From Acidobacteriota bacterium (GTDB taxonomy: Bacteria > Acidobacteriota > Terriglobia > Versatilivoradales > Versatilivoraceae): a DNA stretch of 64,000 nt. The position numbers and the translations under genes are program-made. Where the stretch lies: positions 1 to 64,000 of the forward strand of contig JAPPDF010000101.1 in the NCBI GenBank assembly GCA_028875575.1, written 5' to 3'. The notes beneath the pieces are model-generated. The model did not search any database. It was not told the DNA's origin and saw nothing but the letters and a program-made list of their open reading frames with translations. Shown here one piece after another: positions 1 to 9,152 of the stretch. Every line of letters begins with the position of its first letter. Within the stretch, counting starts at the first letter, position 1.

Positions 1-372
1 ACATAAAGAAGACTGGCCGTGTAAACCATGTATGCGGTTTATTGTGTAAACCATGAATGGATTGCACAAGAGTTCTACTGGAAGTCTTGTGCTGGCCTCG
101 AATCACTCCCCCCTGGAGGGGGAGTCGCAGAAGCCGAGCCGCAGGCGAAGGCTGATGCGGTGGGGGGCACGGCTCGGCTCCGGATCGTGCGACTGGGCGG
201 CCGGGTGCTGGATCGCAGGGAAACTGAGCGGCACCGAATGGGAGTGCATGCGGGCGGGACGCCCGCGCTCCCGGGTAGGGTCTCCTCCCATCCCACTTGC
301 TCCTCAAGGGGGGTGTAATTCTTCAGGCCCGCACAAGGCTCCTTGTCCGATACCCAGGGAAGAAGAAGTCCC
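1..372. other. non-coding left edge with short direct repeat
   Basis: No convincing gene. An 11-bp direct repeat, TGTAAACCATG, occurs at 20-30 and 45-55. The rest is GC-rich with several hairpins; open frames here lack family similarity and ribosome binding sites. The YjbQ gene ends at the right border. Confidence 0.5.
246..276. repeat. GC hairpin repeat, copy 1
   Basis: A 31-bp sequence starting GCATGCGGGCG and ending CTCCCGGGT, with self-complementary arms GCGGGCG and CGCCCGC. It recurs with one substitution at 24662-24692, and the similarity fades outside. It is intergenic in both places, so it is probably a dispersed palindromic repeat. Confidence 0.6.
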
Positions 373-792
373 CTACTCGCCGATGAACTGCAGCAGGACT
401 TTCCGCTGACGGGGGCGGTTGTCGAAGTCAACCAGCACGACCTGCTGCCAGGTACCGGTTTTCAACTCCCTGTCGGCAAAAGGAACCTGCAGCGATGGAC
501 CCAGCAGGGCCGCCCGGGTGTGGGAAAAGCCGTTGCCGTCGCCCCAGCGGGCGTTGTGAGCATAGTGGGCGGACTGAGGCAACAGGCGTTCGAGCGCGTC
601 CTGGAGATCCTGCACACAACCCGGTTCATATTCCAGGGTGGTCAGGCCCGCCGTGGAACCGGCAACAAACAGCGTAATCACGCCGTCCGAGAGCGATTGG
701 CCGGCCAGGGCAGATTCGATTTCAGGGGTAATGTCCACCACATCGCAGAAGCCTCGCGTGGACAAGTGGATGGTTCGGCTTTCGACCGGCAC
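373..792 (-). CDS. YjbQ/UPF0047 family protein
   Basis: A 139-residue protein of the YjbQ (UPF0047) family, usually about 135-140 residues. Some members have weak thiamine-phosphate synthase activity, but the physiological role is unsettled. Visible family features are the central segment with FVAGSTAGLTTLEYEPG, the HNARWGDGNGFSHTRAALLG stretch with conserved Asn, Asp and His residues, and the C-terminal Q(V/I)VLVDFDNRPR strand. The start is a GTG at 790-792 preceded by a strong GGAGGAG site. It probably forms a cytosolic trimer. It lies downstream of dapF in the same direction but more than 200 bp away, so co-transcription is uncertain. Confidence 0.9.
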   Translation of the reverse strand: MPVESRTIHLSTRGFCDVVDITPEIESALAGQSLSDGVITLFVAGSTAGLTTLEYEPGCVQDLQDALERLLPQSAHYAHNARWGDGNGFSHTRAALLGPSLQVPFADRELKTGTWQQVVLVDFDNRPRQRKVLLQFIGE

Positions 793-848
793 GGCTTCTC
801 CTCCTTAACCCGCATTTCTCACCAGGGGGCATGATCATGGCGCAGGAA

Positions 849-929
849 TTTCCCCTTCAGCGCGTGCTCGCGACCGAAGAGCGTAGCGGTCACTACGGTC
901 GAGGGAGCATGTTCGCGCTGAAGGGAAAA
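849..929. repeat. imperfect inverted repeat between yjbQ and dapF
   Basis: Arms of roughly 28 bp face each other around a short loop. The outer 15 bases match with one substitution (TTCCCCTTCAGCGCG at 850-864 against the complement of CGCGCTGAAGGGAAA at 914-928), and the similarity continues inward to GCGACC/GGTC. There is no T-tract, so a REP-like palindrome is more likely than a simple terminator. I saw no second copy in this window. Confidence 0.55.
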
Positions 930-1014
930 GCACAAGTCAGAGCATGCCCAGCGCCGTCTGTTTCCTGCAAGCCCTTTACTACGTGGCCCGTTTCCCTGTC
1001 CCCATGAGAGCAGG

Positions 1015-1869
1015 TCAGTCCTCCAGGGGATAGTATTGGCCCTGGCAGACGATCCGAGCGGGTCCGGTGAGCGACACTTGGTTGTCCTCCTGCCAGTGAA
1101 CCTGCAGGATTCCTCCCGGGGTGTGGACCTGAACGTCCCGATCGGACACCCCATTCAGGCAAGCGGCAACTACCGCGGCGCAGCCGCCCGTGCCCGAGGC
1201 CAGGGTCTTCCCTGTTCCGCGCTCCCAGAAGCGCACGGCCAGGTTGCATCGGTCGAGAATCTGCACGAACTCCACGTTGGTGCGCCGTGGAAAGCAGGGG
1301 TGGACTTCAATCAGCCGCCCCAATCCTTCCCAATCGGTTTTCTCCAGATCCGCCACCAGCAGTGAGCAGTGCGGGTTGCCCATCGATGTGACCGTGACCG
1401 GGTGGATGCGGTCCTCCACCATCAGCGGATACCGTACCAGCGAGGCGCCGGGCGGATCCGGTCGAAAGTCGATGGCCGCCGGCTCCAGAATGGGCTCTCC
1501 CATCAGCAGATTGAAGCAGTATCCGGGTGTTTTGGAGTCGGTCAGCCTCAACCGCTTGGCGCCGGCGCCCGTTTGGATAACCAGCGTCCCGCCGGGTGCC
1601 TGCCCCTGCCGGATCAGCAGCGCCGCCAGGCAGCGCAGGCCGTTGCCGGAGATCTCCGCCTCACTCCCGTCCGCATTGAAGACCTGCATGGAGAAGCGCG
1701 GCTGTCCGGAGACCTCCGTCTCCCGAAACAAGATCAAGCCGTCCGCTCCCAGATCGAGGGAACGCCGGCAGACCTGCAGGGCAACCCGGGAGACATCCTT
1801 CCCTGCCAGTTGCCCGGCATCGACGATCACGAAATCGTTGCCCAGGGCCTCTGCCTTGGCGAATCGCAT
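1015..1869 (-). CDS. dapF: diaminopimelate epimerase
   Basis: Interconverts LL- and meso-2,6-diaminopimelate for lysine and peptidoglycan synthesis in the cytosol. At 284 residues it is of normal length. The N-terminus FAKAEALGNDFVIVD is the family opening. The two catalytic cysteines are present in GNGLRC and in the C-terminal ASGTGGCAA motif, which supply the acid/base pair of this PLP-independent epimerase. Its ATG is 12 bp downstream of the PfkB kinase stop, so the two are probably co-transcribed. Confidence 0.96.
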   Translation of the reverse strand: MRFAKAEALGNDFVIVDAGQLAGKDVSRVALQVCRRSLDLGADGLILFRETEVSGQPRFSMQVFNADGSEAEISGNGLRCLAALLIRQGQAPGGTLVIQTGAGAKRLRLTDSKTPGYCFNLLMGEPILEPAAIDFRPDPPGASLVRYPLMVEDRIHPVTVTSMGNPHCSLLVADLEKTDWEGLGRLIEVHPCFPRRTNVEFVQILDRCNLAVRFWERGTGKTLASGTGGCAAVVAACLNGVSDRDVQVHTPGGILQVHWQEDNQVSLTGPARIVCQGQYYPLED

Positions 1870-1881
1870 GGATGTTGTGAC

Positions 1882-2799
1882 CTATAGGGAGTTTCCGGCT
1901 TCGAAGTGGGTGAGTTCCTTGAATTGACGGAAGCGACGCCGTATGTCGGACGTTTTCAAAGTCCTTAGCCGGTTCAGGCTGAAGTCTTCCACGTTGAAGG
2001 AGGCCATCACCGAGCCGTATATGACCGCCTGGCGAAGGGATTCGTCATTGAGCGTACCGGACCGCGCCAGATAACCCACCAAACCTCCGGCAAAACTGTC
2101 CCCGGCCCCGGTGGGGTCAAAGACTTCCTCCAAGGGGAAAGCCGGAGCGCCGAAGATGGATCCGCCGTGGTACATGGCCACTCCATATTCACCCTTCTTG
2201 ACGACCAGCGTCTTGGGGCCCCACTCGGCAATGCGCCGGGCCGCCCTGGTCAGGTTGTGCTCCCCGGTGAGCATCCGGACTTCGGCATCGTTGATGATCA
2301 GGATATCCACCCGCTGTAGCGTCTCCCGGAGTTCATCGGGCTTGGACTCGATCCAGTAATTCATGGTGTCACAGGCCACGAAACGGGGTTTTTCCACCTG
2401 GGAGAGCACACCTGCCTGCAGCACCGGATCGATGTTGCCCAGAAAGACGCAATCCGACTTCCGGTAAGGGTCGGGAATGCGCGGACTGAAGCTTTCGAAT
2501 ACGTTGAGGCGGGTATCCAGGGTCCTGGCCTCATTGAGGGCGTAGCCGTACTCGCCCTTCCAGCGAAAGGTCTCTCCCGGCGATTTTTGCAGCCCCCGGA
2601 TGTCTATGGAGAAATCCCTGAACAACTGAAGGTGGTCTTCCGGGAAGTCATCTCCAACCACGGCAACCAGTCGGACCGGAGCAAAAAAGCTGGCCGACAG
2701 GGAGAAATAGGAGGCGGAGCCTCCCAGAACCTCGTCGGCCTTGCCAAACGGGGTTTGAACGGAGTCGAAAGCCACCGAGCCCACAACAAGGATTGACAT
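1882..2799 (-). CDS. PfkB-family carbohydrate/nucleoside kinase
   Basis: A ribokinase-fold kinase of 305 residues that uses ATP to phosphorylate a sugar or nucleoside hydroxyl. The first PfkB signature is in GGSASYFSLSA (about residues 26-36). The anion-hole and catalytic-base motif DPTGAGDSFAGG is near residue 230. The ATG has an AAGGAGA site about 11 nt upstream. It is followed directly by dapF and sits downstream of mtnP, so a substrate from nucleoside or methylthioadenosine salvage is possible, but the sequence does not fix the specificity. Confidence 0.88.
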   Translation of the reverse strand: MSILVVGSVAFDSVQTPFGKADEVLGGSASYFSLSASFFAPVRLVAVVGDDFPEDHLQLFRDFSIDIRGLQKSPGETFRWKGEYGYALNEARTLDTRLNVFESFSPRIPDPYRKSDCVFLGNIDPVLQAGVLSQVEKPRFVACDTMNYWIESKPDELRETLQRVDILIINDAEVRMLTGEHNLTRAARRIAEWGPKTLVVKKGEYGVAMYHGGSIFGAPAFPLEEVFDPTGAGDSFAGGLVGYLARSGTLNDESLRQAVIYGSVMASFNVEDFSLNRLRTLKTSDIRRRFRQFKELTHFEAGNSL

Positions 2800-2828
2800 T
2801 GGGGGTAGGTTCTCCTTGAACCGGGAGG

Positions 2829-3018
2829 TTCAGACAGTTGTCAGTTATCAGTGGTTAGTGGTCAGCCCTGAAAGCAGGCAAGTGCCTGATGACCGGGTTT
2901 CACTCATTGAACGATTGCGCCGAGGTCAACAACAAGCTTAACCCTTGGATCCAATAACTATCCACTGACCACTATTCACTTTTCACTTAGCCGCGCCCCC
3001 GTCCCATGCGACGGAGCG
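2829..3018 (-). repeat. heptad-arm repeat element, copy a (minus orientation)
   Basis: On the minus strand it opens with GTCGCATGGGACGG, then AAGTGAATAGTGGTCAGTGG. About 100 bp of core follow, and it closes with the inverse arm (complement of GTCAGTTATCAGTGGTTAGTGG). The arms are degenerate 7-bp tandem repeats of the type AGTGGNN. It lies between the PfkB kinase and mtnP. Related copies are at 13777, 19566 and 61205. Confidence 0.7.
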
Positions 3019-3045
3019 ACTCACAAGAGGCGAAACAGAGGGAGG

Positions 3046-3909
3046 TCAGTCAAGGTACTTGCCGATTATCGGGTGCAGTTTTTTCCGGGTGGCGGCGGGA
3101 ATGCGGCTCCGATCCGTCAGCAGCGCCGACTTGAGCGCAGAACGGCACTTGCAGTCCGGCGTTTCCCCCAGTTGGGCCACTGCTTCACGGATCAACTTTT
3201 GGGCGTTTTCGCTGTTTTGATTCAGAACGGCGATCACCTGATCCACCGTCACCGCGTCATGTTCCGGATGCCAGCAGTCGTAGTCGGTCACCAGGGCCAG
3301 GGTGGCGTAGCAGATCTCAGCTTCCCGGGCCAGCTTGGCTTCCTGCAGATTGGTCATCCCGATCACGTCCATGCCCCAGCTTCGGTAGAGATTGGACTCG
3401 GCCAGGGTCGAAAAGGCCGGCCCCTCCATGCAGAGATAGGTACCCCCCCGCCTTGCGTTCACCCCGACGGCCGCCGCCGCCGACTCCAGCAGCCGGCTCA
3501 GGTCCGGGCATACCGGATGGGCAAAGCTGATGTGTCCCACCAGTCCCTCTCCAAAAAAGGTCGAAACGCGCCCCCGGGTCCGATCGACGAATTGATCGGG
3601 AATGACAATGTCCAGCGGGCGATGCTCCTCCTTGAGAGATCCCACGGCGCTGGCAGAGATCAGGATCTCTACTCCCAGGACCTTCATGGCGTAGATATTG
3701 GCCCGGAAGTTGAGCTCCGAAGGCAGGATGCGATGCCCCCGCCCGTGCCTGGCCAGAAAGGCGACCCGTTTCCCACTCAACCTTCCGACCGCCAGACGGT
3801 CGGAGGGAGGACCGAAAGGCGTCTCGACCGCCACCTCCTCCACCTCCTCCAGTCCTTCCATGCCGTAGAGACCGCTGCCTCCAATGATGCCGATGGAAAT
3901 GCGTTCCAA
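3046..3909 (-). CDS. mtnP: S-methyl-5'-thioadenosine phosphorylase
   Basis: Phosphorolysis of methylthioadenosine to adenine and methylthioribose-1-phosphate in methionine salvage. It is a 287-residue member of the trimeric purine nucleoside phosphorylase family. Visible are the N-terminal [13 protein letters not shown] phosphate loop, the ARHGRGH segment, the LICIEGP-like [15 protein letters not shown] block and the [18 protein letters not shown] motif that binds the nucleoside. The start appears to be TTG at 3907-3909 just after a GGAGGG; no ATG lies between it and the conserved GIIGG. A close PNP relative cannot be excluded, but the ST-rich base pocket favours MtnP. Confidence 0.93.
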   Translation of the reverse strand: MERISIGIIGGSGLYGMEGLEEVEEVAVETPFGPPSDRLAVGRLSGKRVAFLARHGRGHRILPSELNFRANIYAMKVLGVEILISASAVGSLKEEHRPLDIVIPDQFVDRTRGRVSTFFGEGLVGHISFAHPVCPDLSRLLESAAAAVGVNARRGGTYLCMEGPAFSTLAESNLYRSWGMDVIGMTNLQEAKLAREAEICYATLALVTDYDCWHPEHDAVTVDQVIAVLNQNSENAQKLIREAVAQLGETPDCKCRSALKSALLTDRSRIPAATRKKLHPIIGKYLD

Positions 3910-3946
3910 AATCCCTCCTTCTCCGAGGACGGGCCGCCCCGCCTCC

Positions 3947-4339
3947 TCACTCCTCCACCAGCTCGATCAAGACCCCGTGAGTGGAACGCGGATGGAGAAA
4001 GGCAATCCGCCGGCCTTCGTAACCGGTTCCGTCCGCATCGGACAGGATCTGGATCCCGGCCTTGCGGAACGCCGACAGCTTCTGGTCCAGATCCCGGACC
4101 TTGAAGCAGATGTGGTGCACTCCCTCGCCCCTATTGGCCAGGAAGCGGCAGATGGGCGAGGTAGGATCGGTCGCCTCCAGGAGTTCGATCCGACTCTCTC
4201 CGACCGGCAGCATGGCCACCCGCACCTTCTGCTCTTCAACGTCGATGGCACCTTCCATTTCAAGGCCCATGGCCACCCGATAGCTTCGCAGAGCCTTGTC
4301 GATGGAATGGACGGCGATGCCAATGTGGTCCAGCTTCAT
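3947..4339 (-). CDS. mce: methylmalonyl-CoA epimerase
   Basis: A vicinal-oxygen-chelate protein of 130 residues, the normal size. It interconverts (R)- and (S)-methylmalonyl-CoA on the propionate/methylmalonyl pathway. The start [16 protein letters not shown] gives the first metal His. [10 protein letters not shown] gives the second, and the terminal ...GVLIELVE gives the metal Glu. It lies 37 bp upstream of mtnP in the same direction. No mutase gene is in the window. Confidence 0.93.
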   Translation of the reverse strand: MKLDHIGIAVHSIDKALRSYRVAMGLEMEGAIDVEEQKVRVAMLPVGESRIELLEATDPTSPICRFLANRGEGVHHICFKVRDLDQKLSAFRKAGIQILSDADGTGYEGRRIAFLHPRSTHGVLIELVEE

Positions 4340-4650
4340 GGGCTTGGCGGCCTCACCGCACCCGGGCCGGGAAGGGGCCCGGCAAGGGCCTGGATTCTAT
4401 CCCAAATGGACCCGGGCTAATAGCACTTTCAGGGGCATCGCCTGCAGCGACCACAATGCCTCCGTTGCCCGAAAGACCACTCTCCGCCCCGGTGGGGACA
4501 GGTTCCGCGGGCACCCCGGAATTGCTAATCCCGCCGCTTGGCGGCCTTCTCACGGACTGGATGAGAAATGGGGTGCGCCTCGGGGGCTTTCGCGGGAACT
4601 GTGTTAGGATGCAGGGTTTTTAGCGGGTTCCATCCCGACCCAGAGGCCCC
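4340..4650. other. divergent intergenic region mce/argS
   Basis: A 311-bp GC-rich region separating two genes read in opposite directions, so both promoters should lie here. I see a hairpin with arms CCGGGCC (4362-4368) and GGCCCGG (4376-4382), and a possible -10 TAGGAT at 4605-4610 for argS, but no good -35 boxes. No gene is visible. Confidence 0.4.
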
Positions 4651-6648
4651 ATGTTGGAATCGCTGATCGATCGCATCAAGGACCGGCTGATCGCATATGT
4701 CAAGGATCGTTACGGATATTCCCTTCTTCAGGTAGTCGCGGAGCAACCGCCCAGGGTGGAGCTGGGGGACCTGGCCTTTCCCTTTTGCTTTGAACTGGCC
4801 AAGCACCTGCGGAGGGCACCCCGCCAGATCGCCGCCGAGATCGTGCAGGATCTTCCGGATCTTCCGGGTGTCGCCAAAGTGGAGGTGGCGGGCGCCGGCT
4901 ACCTCAATTGCTTCCTGAAACGGGATGACATTTTCAGGAGATTGCTGCAGCCAACCCAGGAACAACCGTCTCTTGTCGGCTCGGGCAAGGTCATTGTGGA
5001 ACACACCAATATCAACCCCAACAAGTCCGCTCACATCGGACACCTGCGCAACGCCGTTTTGGGCGACACCTTTGCCCGCCTGCTGCGCTCGGTTGGAGAG
5101 AGGGTCGAAGTCCAGAACTATATCGACGACACCGGCGTCCAGGTCGCCGACGTGGTGGTGGGCTTCAAGTACCTGGAAGAGAAGACCCTGAAGGAAATCA
5201 AGGCTCTTCCAGGAAAATTCGACTACTACTGCTGGGATCTATACGCCAGGGTCTCTTCCTTCTATGAGGCTGCTCCGGAGAACCGCGATCTGCGGGGTCG
5301 GACGCTTCGGGAGATCGAGGAGGGCGAGGGGGACACCGCCGACATCGCCCGCTACGTATCGCGAACCATTGTCCGTTGCCACCTGGCGACCATGAGTCGC
5401 ATCGGTGTCGCCTACGATCTGCTCCCCAAGGAGAGCGACATCCTCCACCTCAATTTCTGGAGCCATGCCTTCCAGCTCCTGAAGCAGGCCGGGGCGATCC
5501 ACTACGAAACCGAGGGAAGGCATGAGGGCTGCTGGGTCATGAGAGCCGGCGTCTCCGGCCCGCGCGACCAGGTCGGTTCCTCGAGTTCCTCCGGCGGTTC
5601 GGGGCACGAGGAAGACAAGATCATTGTCCGCTCCAATGGCACCGTCACCTATGTGGGCAAGGACATCGCCTATCAGCTATGGAAGCTGGGACTGCTCGGC
5701 ATGGATTTCTTCTATCGTCCCTTCCATACCTATTCCGACGGCCATGGGGTCATGATGACCGACTCCTTCGACAACCAGGATTCGAGCAACCCGGATTTCG
5801 GCCGGGGCGAACGGGTCTACAACGTCATCGACTCGCGCCAATCCTACCTGCAGAACATTGTGGTCGCCGGCCTGCGAGCTCTGGGATTCCACCACCAAGC
5901 CGATCGCTCCACCCACTTCTCCTATGAAATGGTGGGCCTTTCACCGGCCTGCTGCCAGGATCTGGGAATTCGACTGTCGGAAGAAGACCGGCGTCGCCCC
6001 TACCTGGAGGTCTCGGGCCGCAAGGGCCTGGGGGTGAAGGCCGATGACCTGATCGACAGGCTTCTGGAAAAGTCGGCAGCCGAAGTGCAGGCTCGCCATC
6101 CCCAGCTCGCCGCCGGTGAGGCCCAGGCCATTGCCCACTCCATCGCGGTCGGCGCCCTCCGCTATTTCCTGTTGAAATACACCCGTAACTCGATCATCGC
6201 CTTTGATTTCCGGGAGGCATTGAGCTTCGAAGGAGAGACCGGCCCCTACCTCCAGTACACCGTGGTACGCATCAATAGCATCTTTCGCAAGGTCGAAGCC
6301 CTCGATTCCCGATTCAGCCACCAGTCGCTTCCGGAATTCATGGATCAGCCGGAAGCCGCTGCCTTCCTCCGCCAGTCGATCAGCAATGACTTCTGGTCCC
6401 TCATATACCTGGCCGCCCAGCTCGAAACCCAGGTCCGCGTCGCCATTCAGACCTGCGAGCCGGCCGGCGTGGCCAAATACCTCTTCAATCTGGCCCAGGC
6501 CCTCAACCACTTCTACCACCGCCATCGGATCAAGGATGAACCCGATCCCTTGAGAAAAGGGTTCTACCTGGCCCTGATCACCATCCTGCGAGACCGATTG
6601 CAGGAGGGCATGGATCTGCTGGGAATTTCCGTTCCGGACAGGATGTAA
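4651..6648 (+). CDS. argS: arginyl-tRNA synthetase
   Basis: Charges tRNA-Arg with arginine. The protein has 665 residues, longer than the roughly 550-590 typical of bacterial ArgRS. The N-terminal tRNA-binding domain comes first. HIGH is intact in SAHIGHLRN near residue 127, and the KMSKS position is SGRKG near residue 454, a substitution seen in class I ArgRS. The DALR anticodon-binding domain fills the C-terminus (LQYTVVRINSIFRK onward). An unusual Gly/Ser-rich stretch (SSSSSGGSG, near residues 308-318) interrupts the catalytic domain. An AGAGG sequence precedes the ATG. The gene is transcribed alone. Confidence 0.96.
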   Translation: MLESLIDRIKDRLIAYVKDRYGYSLLQVVAEQPPRVELGDLAFPFCFELAKHLRRAPRQIAAEIVQDLPDLPGVAKVEVAGAGYLNCFLKRDDIFRRLLQPTQEQPSLVGSGKVIVEHTNINPNKSAHIGHLRNAVLGDTFARLLRSVGERVEVQNYIDDTGVQVADVVVGFKYLEEKTLKEIKALPGKFDYYCWDLYARVSSFYEAAPENRDLRGRTLREIEEGEGDTADIARYVSRTIVRCHLATMSRIGVAYDLLPKESDILHLNFWSHAFQLLKQAGAIHYETEGRHEGCWVMRAGVSGPRDQVGSSSSSGGSGHEEDKIIVRSNGTVTYVGKDIAYQLWKLGLLGMDFFYRPFHTYSDGHGVMMTDSFDNQDSSNPDFGRGERVYNVIDSRQSYLQNIVVAGLRALGFHHQADRSTHFSYEMVGLSPACCQDLGIRLSEEDRRRPYLEVSGRKGLGVKADDLIDRLLEKSAAEVQARHPQLAAGEAQAIAHSIAVGALRYFLLKYTRNSIIAFDFREALSFEGETGPYLQYTVVRINSIFRKVEALDSRFSHQSLPEFMDQPEAAAFLRQSISNDFWSLIYLAAQLETQVRVAIQTCEPAGVAKYLFNLAQALNHFYHRHRIKDEPDPLRKGFYLALITILRDRLQEGMDLLGISVPDRM

Positions 6649-7215
6649 GCGACCTGGGAGAATTGCGCAGGGTGAGAAGGAAAAAGAGTGATCCACGAAG
6701 AGGCGCGAAGGACGACGAAGGGCCACTAAGAAAGACACCAAGGGAACAGGGCTGTCCTCCAGCGGGAATCGGTGAGACCAGGGCGTAACCCGCTGTCGAG
6801 CCGGTGGGGATACTTTCTCCCGCCTCTTGAGTTACAGGAGTTCTTCACATCGATGGGCAGGACTCTCGGGATTGCCTCTTCCAGTCCAGCGTCCTGTGAT
6901 CCTGGGCAATATTTGAAAGACTTATTAACATCGATGCACAGGATGCACAGGATTTTTCAGGAAACGGCTAGCCTGTAATCCTGAGTATCTGCAAATTCGC
7001 CCGCGAACATTTCCGGAGCCAGCTTCTCGCGCAGCAACCTCTCGTTCTGTTCATCCTGTGCATCGATGTCAATATCAAAAAGATATCGTTCCCCGGTGGG
7101 GATCCGTCCCCACCGCATCAGAGATTCCCTGGCCTCAAACCATCCTCTGCATCGAGGTTAACTGATACTGCCAACCAGCGTTCGGCCTGCCCAGCTTAAT
7201 GTCAAGCCACACGGA
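6649..7215. repeat. non-coding gap with an 18-bp inverted repeat and a GC hairpin
   Basis: No gene in 567 bp. A perfect 18-bp inverted repeat (ACATCGATGCACAGGATG at 6928-6945 and its complement at 7052-7069) brackets about 105 bp. A strong hairpin follows, GGTGGGGA (7095-7102) with TCCCCACC (7107-7114). The region separates the ends of argS and the exporter operon, which converge, so the hairpin could help end transcription, though there is no T-run. Confidence 0.55.
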
Positions 7216-8004
7216 TCAGCTTCCCGTGCTTTGGTAGCCACGCACCCCCCGGCTCCACAGGAGGAGCGCCAGCACCAGGAACGTGGCCGCCACTGCCGGA
7301 ACCAGGGCGAAGAAGGACGAAAACTCGTGGCGCTGCAGAAAGTAGGTGGTCGGATAAAAGGAAGCGAAGGCGAAGGGAATGATCCAGCTCAGCAGGAACT
7401 GGATGAAGACATTGTAGATGGTCACCGGATAGCGCCCGAATGCGATCATGTTGAAGACCGGCGGAGAGACGCCCACCCTGTCCTCGAACCAGAAGCTCAG
7501 GGTGCTGAGCATCACGAAAACCGAGAGATAGATGGTCACTCCGCAGATCGTCATCAGCAGAAACAGGACCAGGTCCAGCGGGGTCAAGGGCAGGTCCAGC
7601 TTGTGCCAGACATAGACGACCACCACCAGACCGGTGGCGAACTCCTGAAAGGATTCGATTCGAAAGGCTTCGAAGATCACCTGGAAGAGGGAATGCAGCG
7701 GGCGCAGCATGATCTGATCGAACCGGCCCTCCATGATGTAGCGCTCGCCGAACTCGTAGAGGTTCATGCTGAGCACGTTAAAGAGCCCCAGGCAGACCAG
7801 GTTGAATCCGTAGATGAAGAGCAACTCCTCGAAAGCCCACCCCTGAAGGGAACTCACCCGATGGAAGAGGATGTAGAGAAAGCCGAAGCTGGCCACCGTG
7901 CCGGCCAGGCTGGTGAACACCGAGATCAGGAAGTCTCCCGGGTAGGCCAGCCGGACCTTGATGTACTGGGCGAAGTAGTAGCCCAGAATGGAGAGGTGTC
8001 TCAT
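7216..8004 (-). CDS. ABC-2 type exporter permease (COG3694-like)
   Basis: An integral membrane subunit of about 262 residues with six predicted hydrophobic segments, starting with YFAQYIKVRLAYPGDFLISVF. The family is the uncharacterised ABC-2 permeases that pair with a second permease and a COG4586-type ATPase; some relatives export viologens or other cationic compounds. The ATG at 8004 has GGAGA at a good distance; an in-frame TTG 36 bp upstream is less likely. It is the third gene of the operon, 78 bp after the other permease. The substrate is unknown. Confidence 0.85.
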   Translation of the reverse strand: MRHLSILGYYFAQYIKVRLAYPGDFLISVFTSLAGTVASFGFLYILFHRVSSLQGWAFEELLFIYGFNLVCLGLFNVLSMNLYEFGERYIMEGRFDQIMLRPLHSLFQVIFEAFRIESFQEFATGLVVVVYVWHKLDLPLTPLDLVLFLLMTICGVTIYLSVFVMLSTLSFWFEDRVGVSPPVFNMIAFGRYPVTIYNVFIQFLLSWIIPFAFASFYPTTYFLQRHEFSSFFALVPAVAATFLVLALLLWSRGVRGYQSTGS

Positions 8005-8082
8005 TCGCCTGTCTCCGGTTAAGGTTTCCCGCCAGTCCAAGTCAAAACCGCTGCTGCAGCGCGGCGAATCGGGAACGCGGCT

Positions 8083-8880
8083 TCAGCCACCCTGCACGGT
8101 CAGTTTCGTAGCTGCTTTCCGCCAGAACCAGTGGCCCAGGCCCACCAGCACCAGCGTCCATCCCAGGCCCAGCAAGAAACTGGTAACCAGTTGCTCGCCC
8201 TGGAACTTGCCCATGTAGATCATGAGTGGCGTGAAGCTGATCAATTGAAAGGGCAGCCATCGGGAGATCTCGGCCAGGGTCTCCGGAAAAAAGCTGATGG
8301 GAATCAGCAGACCGGAAAGAATCTCCACCAGAAAATACTTGGCCCGAATCAGTCCCAGGATGGAGTGCAGGTAGACGGCGCAGGTGCCGACCAGGAAATT
8401 GAGAGCCGCGAAGACCATGAAGGAGAACACCAGAGCAGCCAGAAAAGCCAGGGCCGAGTGCAGTGAAGCCGGGGCCCGCAGGGGGAAGACCATCAGGATG
8501 GCCAGGGCGGTGGGAACGGTGAACATGAAGAGCCGAAAGAACGACTCGCCGGCTGCCTGGGCGATGTTCATCCACTGGTAGTTCACCGGCCGCGTCATCT
8601 TGGCGGCAATGTGCCCCAACAGGATGTCGTTGGCTATCTCCCGATCGATATTGTTGAAGTAGAAGGTACGAATAATGAATCCAACCGATACATAGGTAAT
8701 CATTTCCTCAAAGGTAAACTCCCCCAGGGACTCCTTCCCCCGGTAGAGCGCTTTCCAGATGAAATAGTAGACGGACACATTGACCATGTAGGTCACGATG
8801 CCCGTGTAGTAGCGCAGTCGATAAGCCAGGATCTTGAGGAAGGCAATTCTGGCGAAGGCAATGTAGGGGGTGACCGTCAA
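8083..8880 (-). CDS. ABC-2 type exporter permease (COG4587-like)
   Basis: The second membrane subunit of the exporter, about 265 residues. It has an N-terminal amphipathic start, then six hydrophobic segments (for example GIVTYMVNVSVYYFIW and FMVFAALNFLVGTCAVYL). The only start that keeps the first segment is TTG at 8878-8880, which is immediately preceded in frame by TAA. The 269-bp mobile element begins 3 bp upstream, so the native leader has been replaced; an AGGA inside the element end sits at Shine-Dalgarno distance. It is part of the ATPase-permease-permease operon. Confidence 0.83.
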   Translation of the reverse strand: MTVTPYIAFARIAFLKILAYRLRYYTGIVTYMVNVSVYYFIWKALYRGKESLGEFTFEEMITYVSVGFIIRTFYFNNIDREIANDILLGHIAAKMTRPVNYQWMNIAQAAGESFFRLFMFTVPTALAILMVFPLRAPASLHSALAFLAALVFSFMVFAALNFLVGTCAVYLHSILGLIRAKYFLVEILSGLLIPISFFPETLAEISRWLPFQLISFTPLMIYMGKFQGEQLVTSFLLGLGWTLVLVGLGHWFWRKAATKLTVQGG

Positions 8881-8883
8881 TTA

Positions 8884-9152
8884 AGTGTCCTGTCTCAGAA
8901 ATAGGATTACCATCTCCGATGGAGGTTCCACCGGAAAACGGTCGGTAGGAAAAGCTCGTTGCGTTTCAGCCAACGGGCACCGCTGTGCTCTCCCCATTGG
9001 GAACCTCCATCGGCCCTCCGGGTTCGGGCGGAACGGCGCCGTCTTCGTCGTCGCTCCTCCTCACAATGAATGGCATTGCATCGTCGTCGCTCCTGGAATC
9101 CGGCGCCGTTGCGCTCCGAAAGATGGCAACCCTATTTCTGAGACAGAACACT
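8884..9152. mobile_element. MITE-like element, copy 1
   Basis: A 269-bp element with terminal inverted repeats of about 32 bp and few mismatches. The left end begins AGTGTCCTGTCTCAGAAATA. The right end, read inward on the other strand, begins AGTGTTCTGTCTCAGAAATA. Inside, CCGATGGAGGTTCC pairs with GGAACCTCCATCGG, and CGTCGTCGCTCCT occurs twice. There is no transposase. A second copy is at 47616-47883. It sits between the exporter ATPase and permease genes and overlaps the ATPase stop codon. No clear target-site duplication is visible. Confidence 0.85.
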
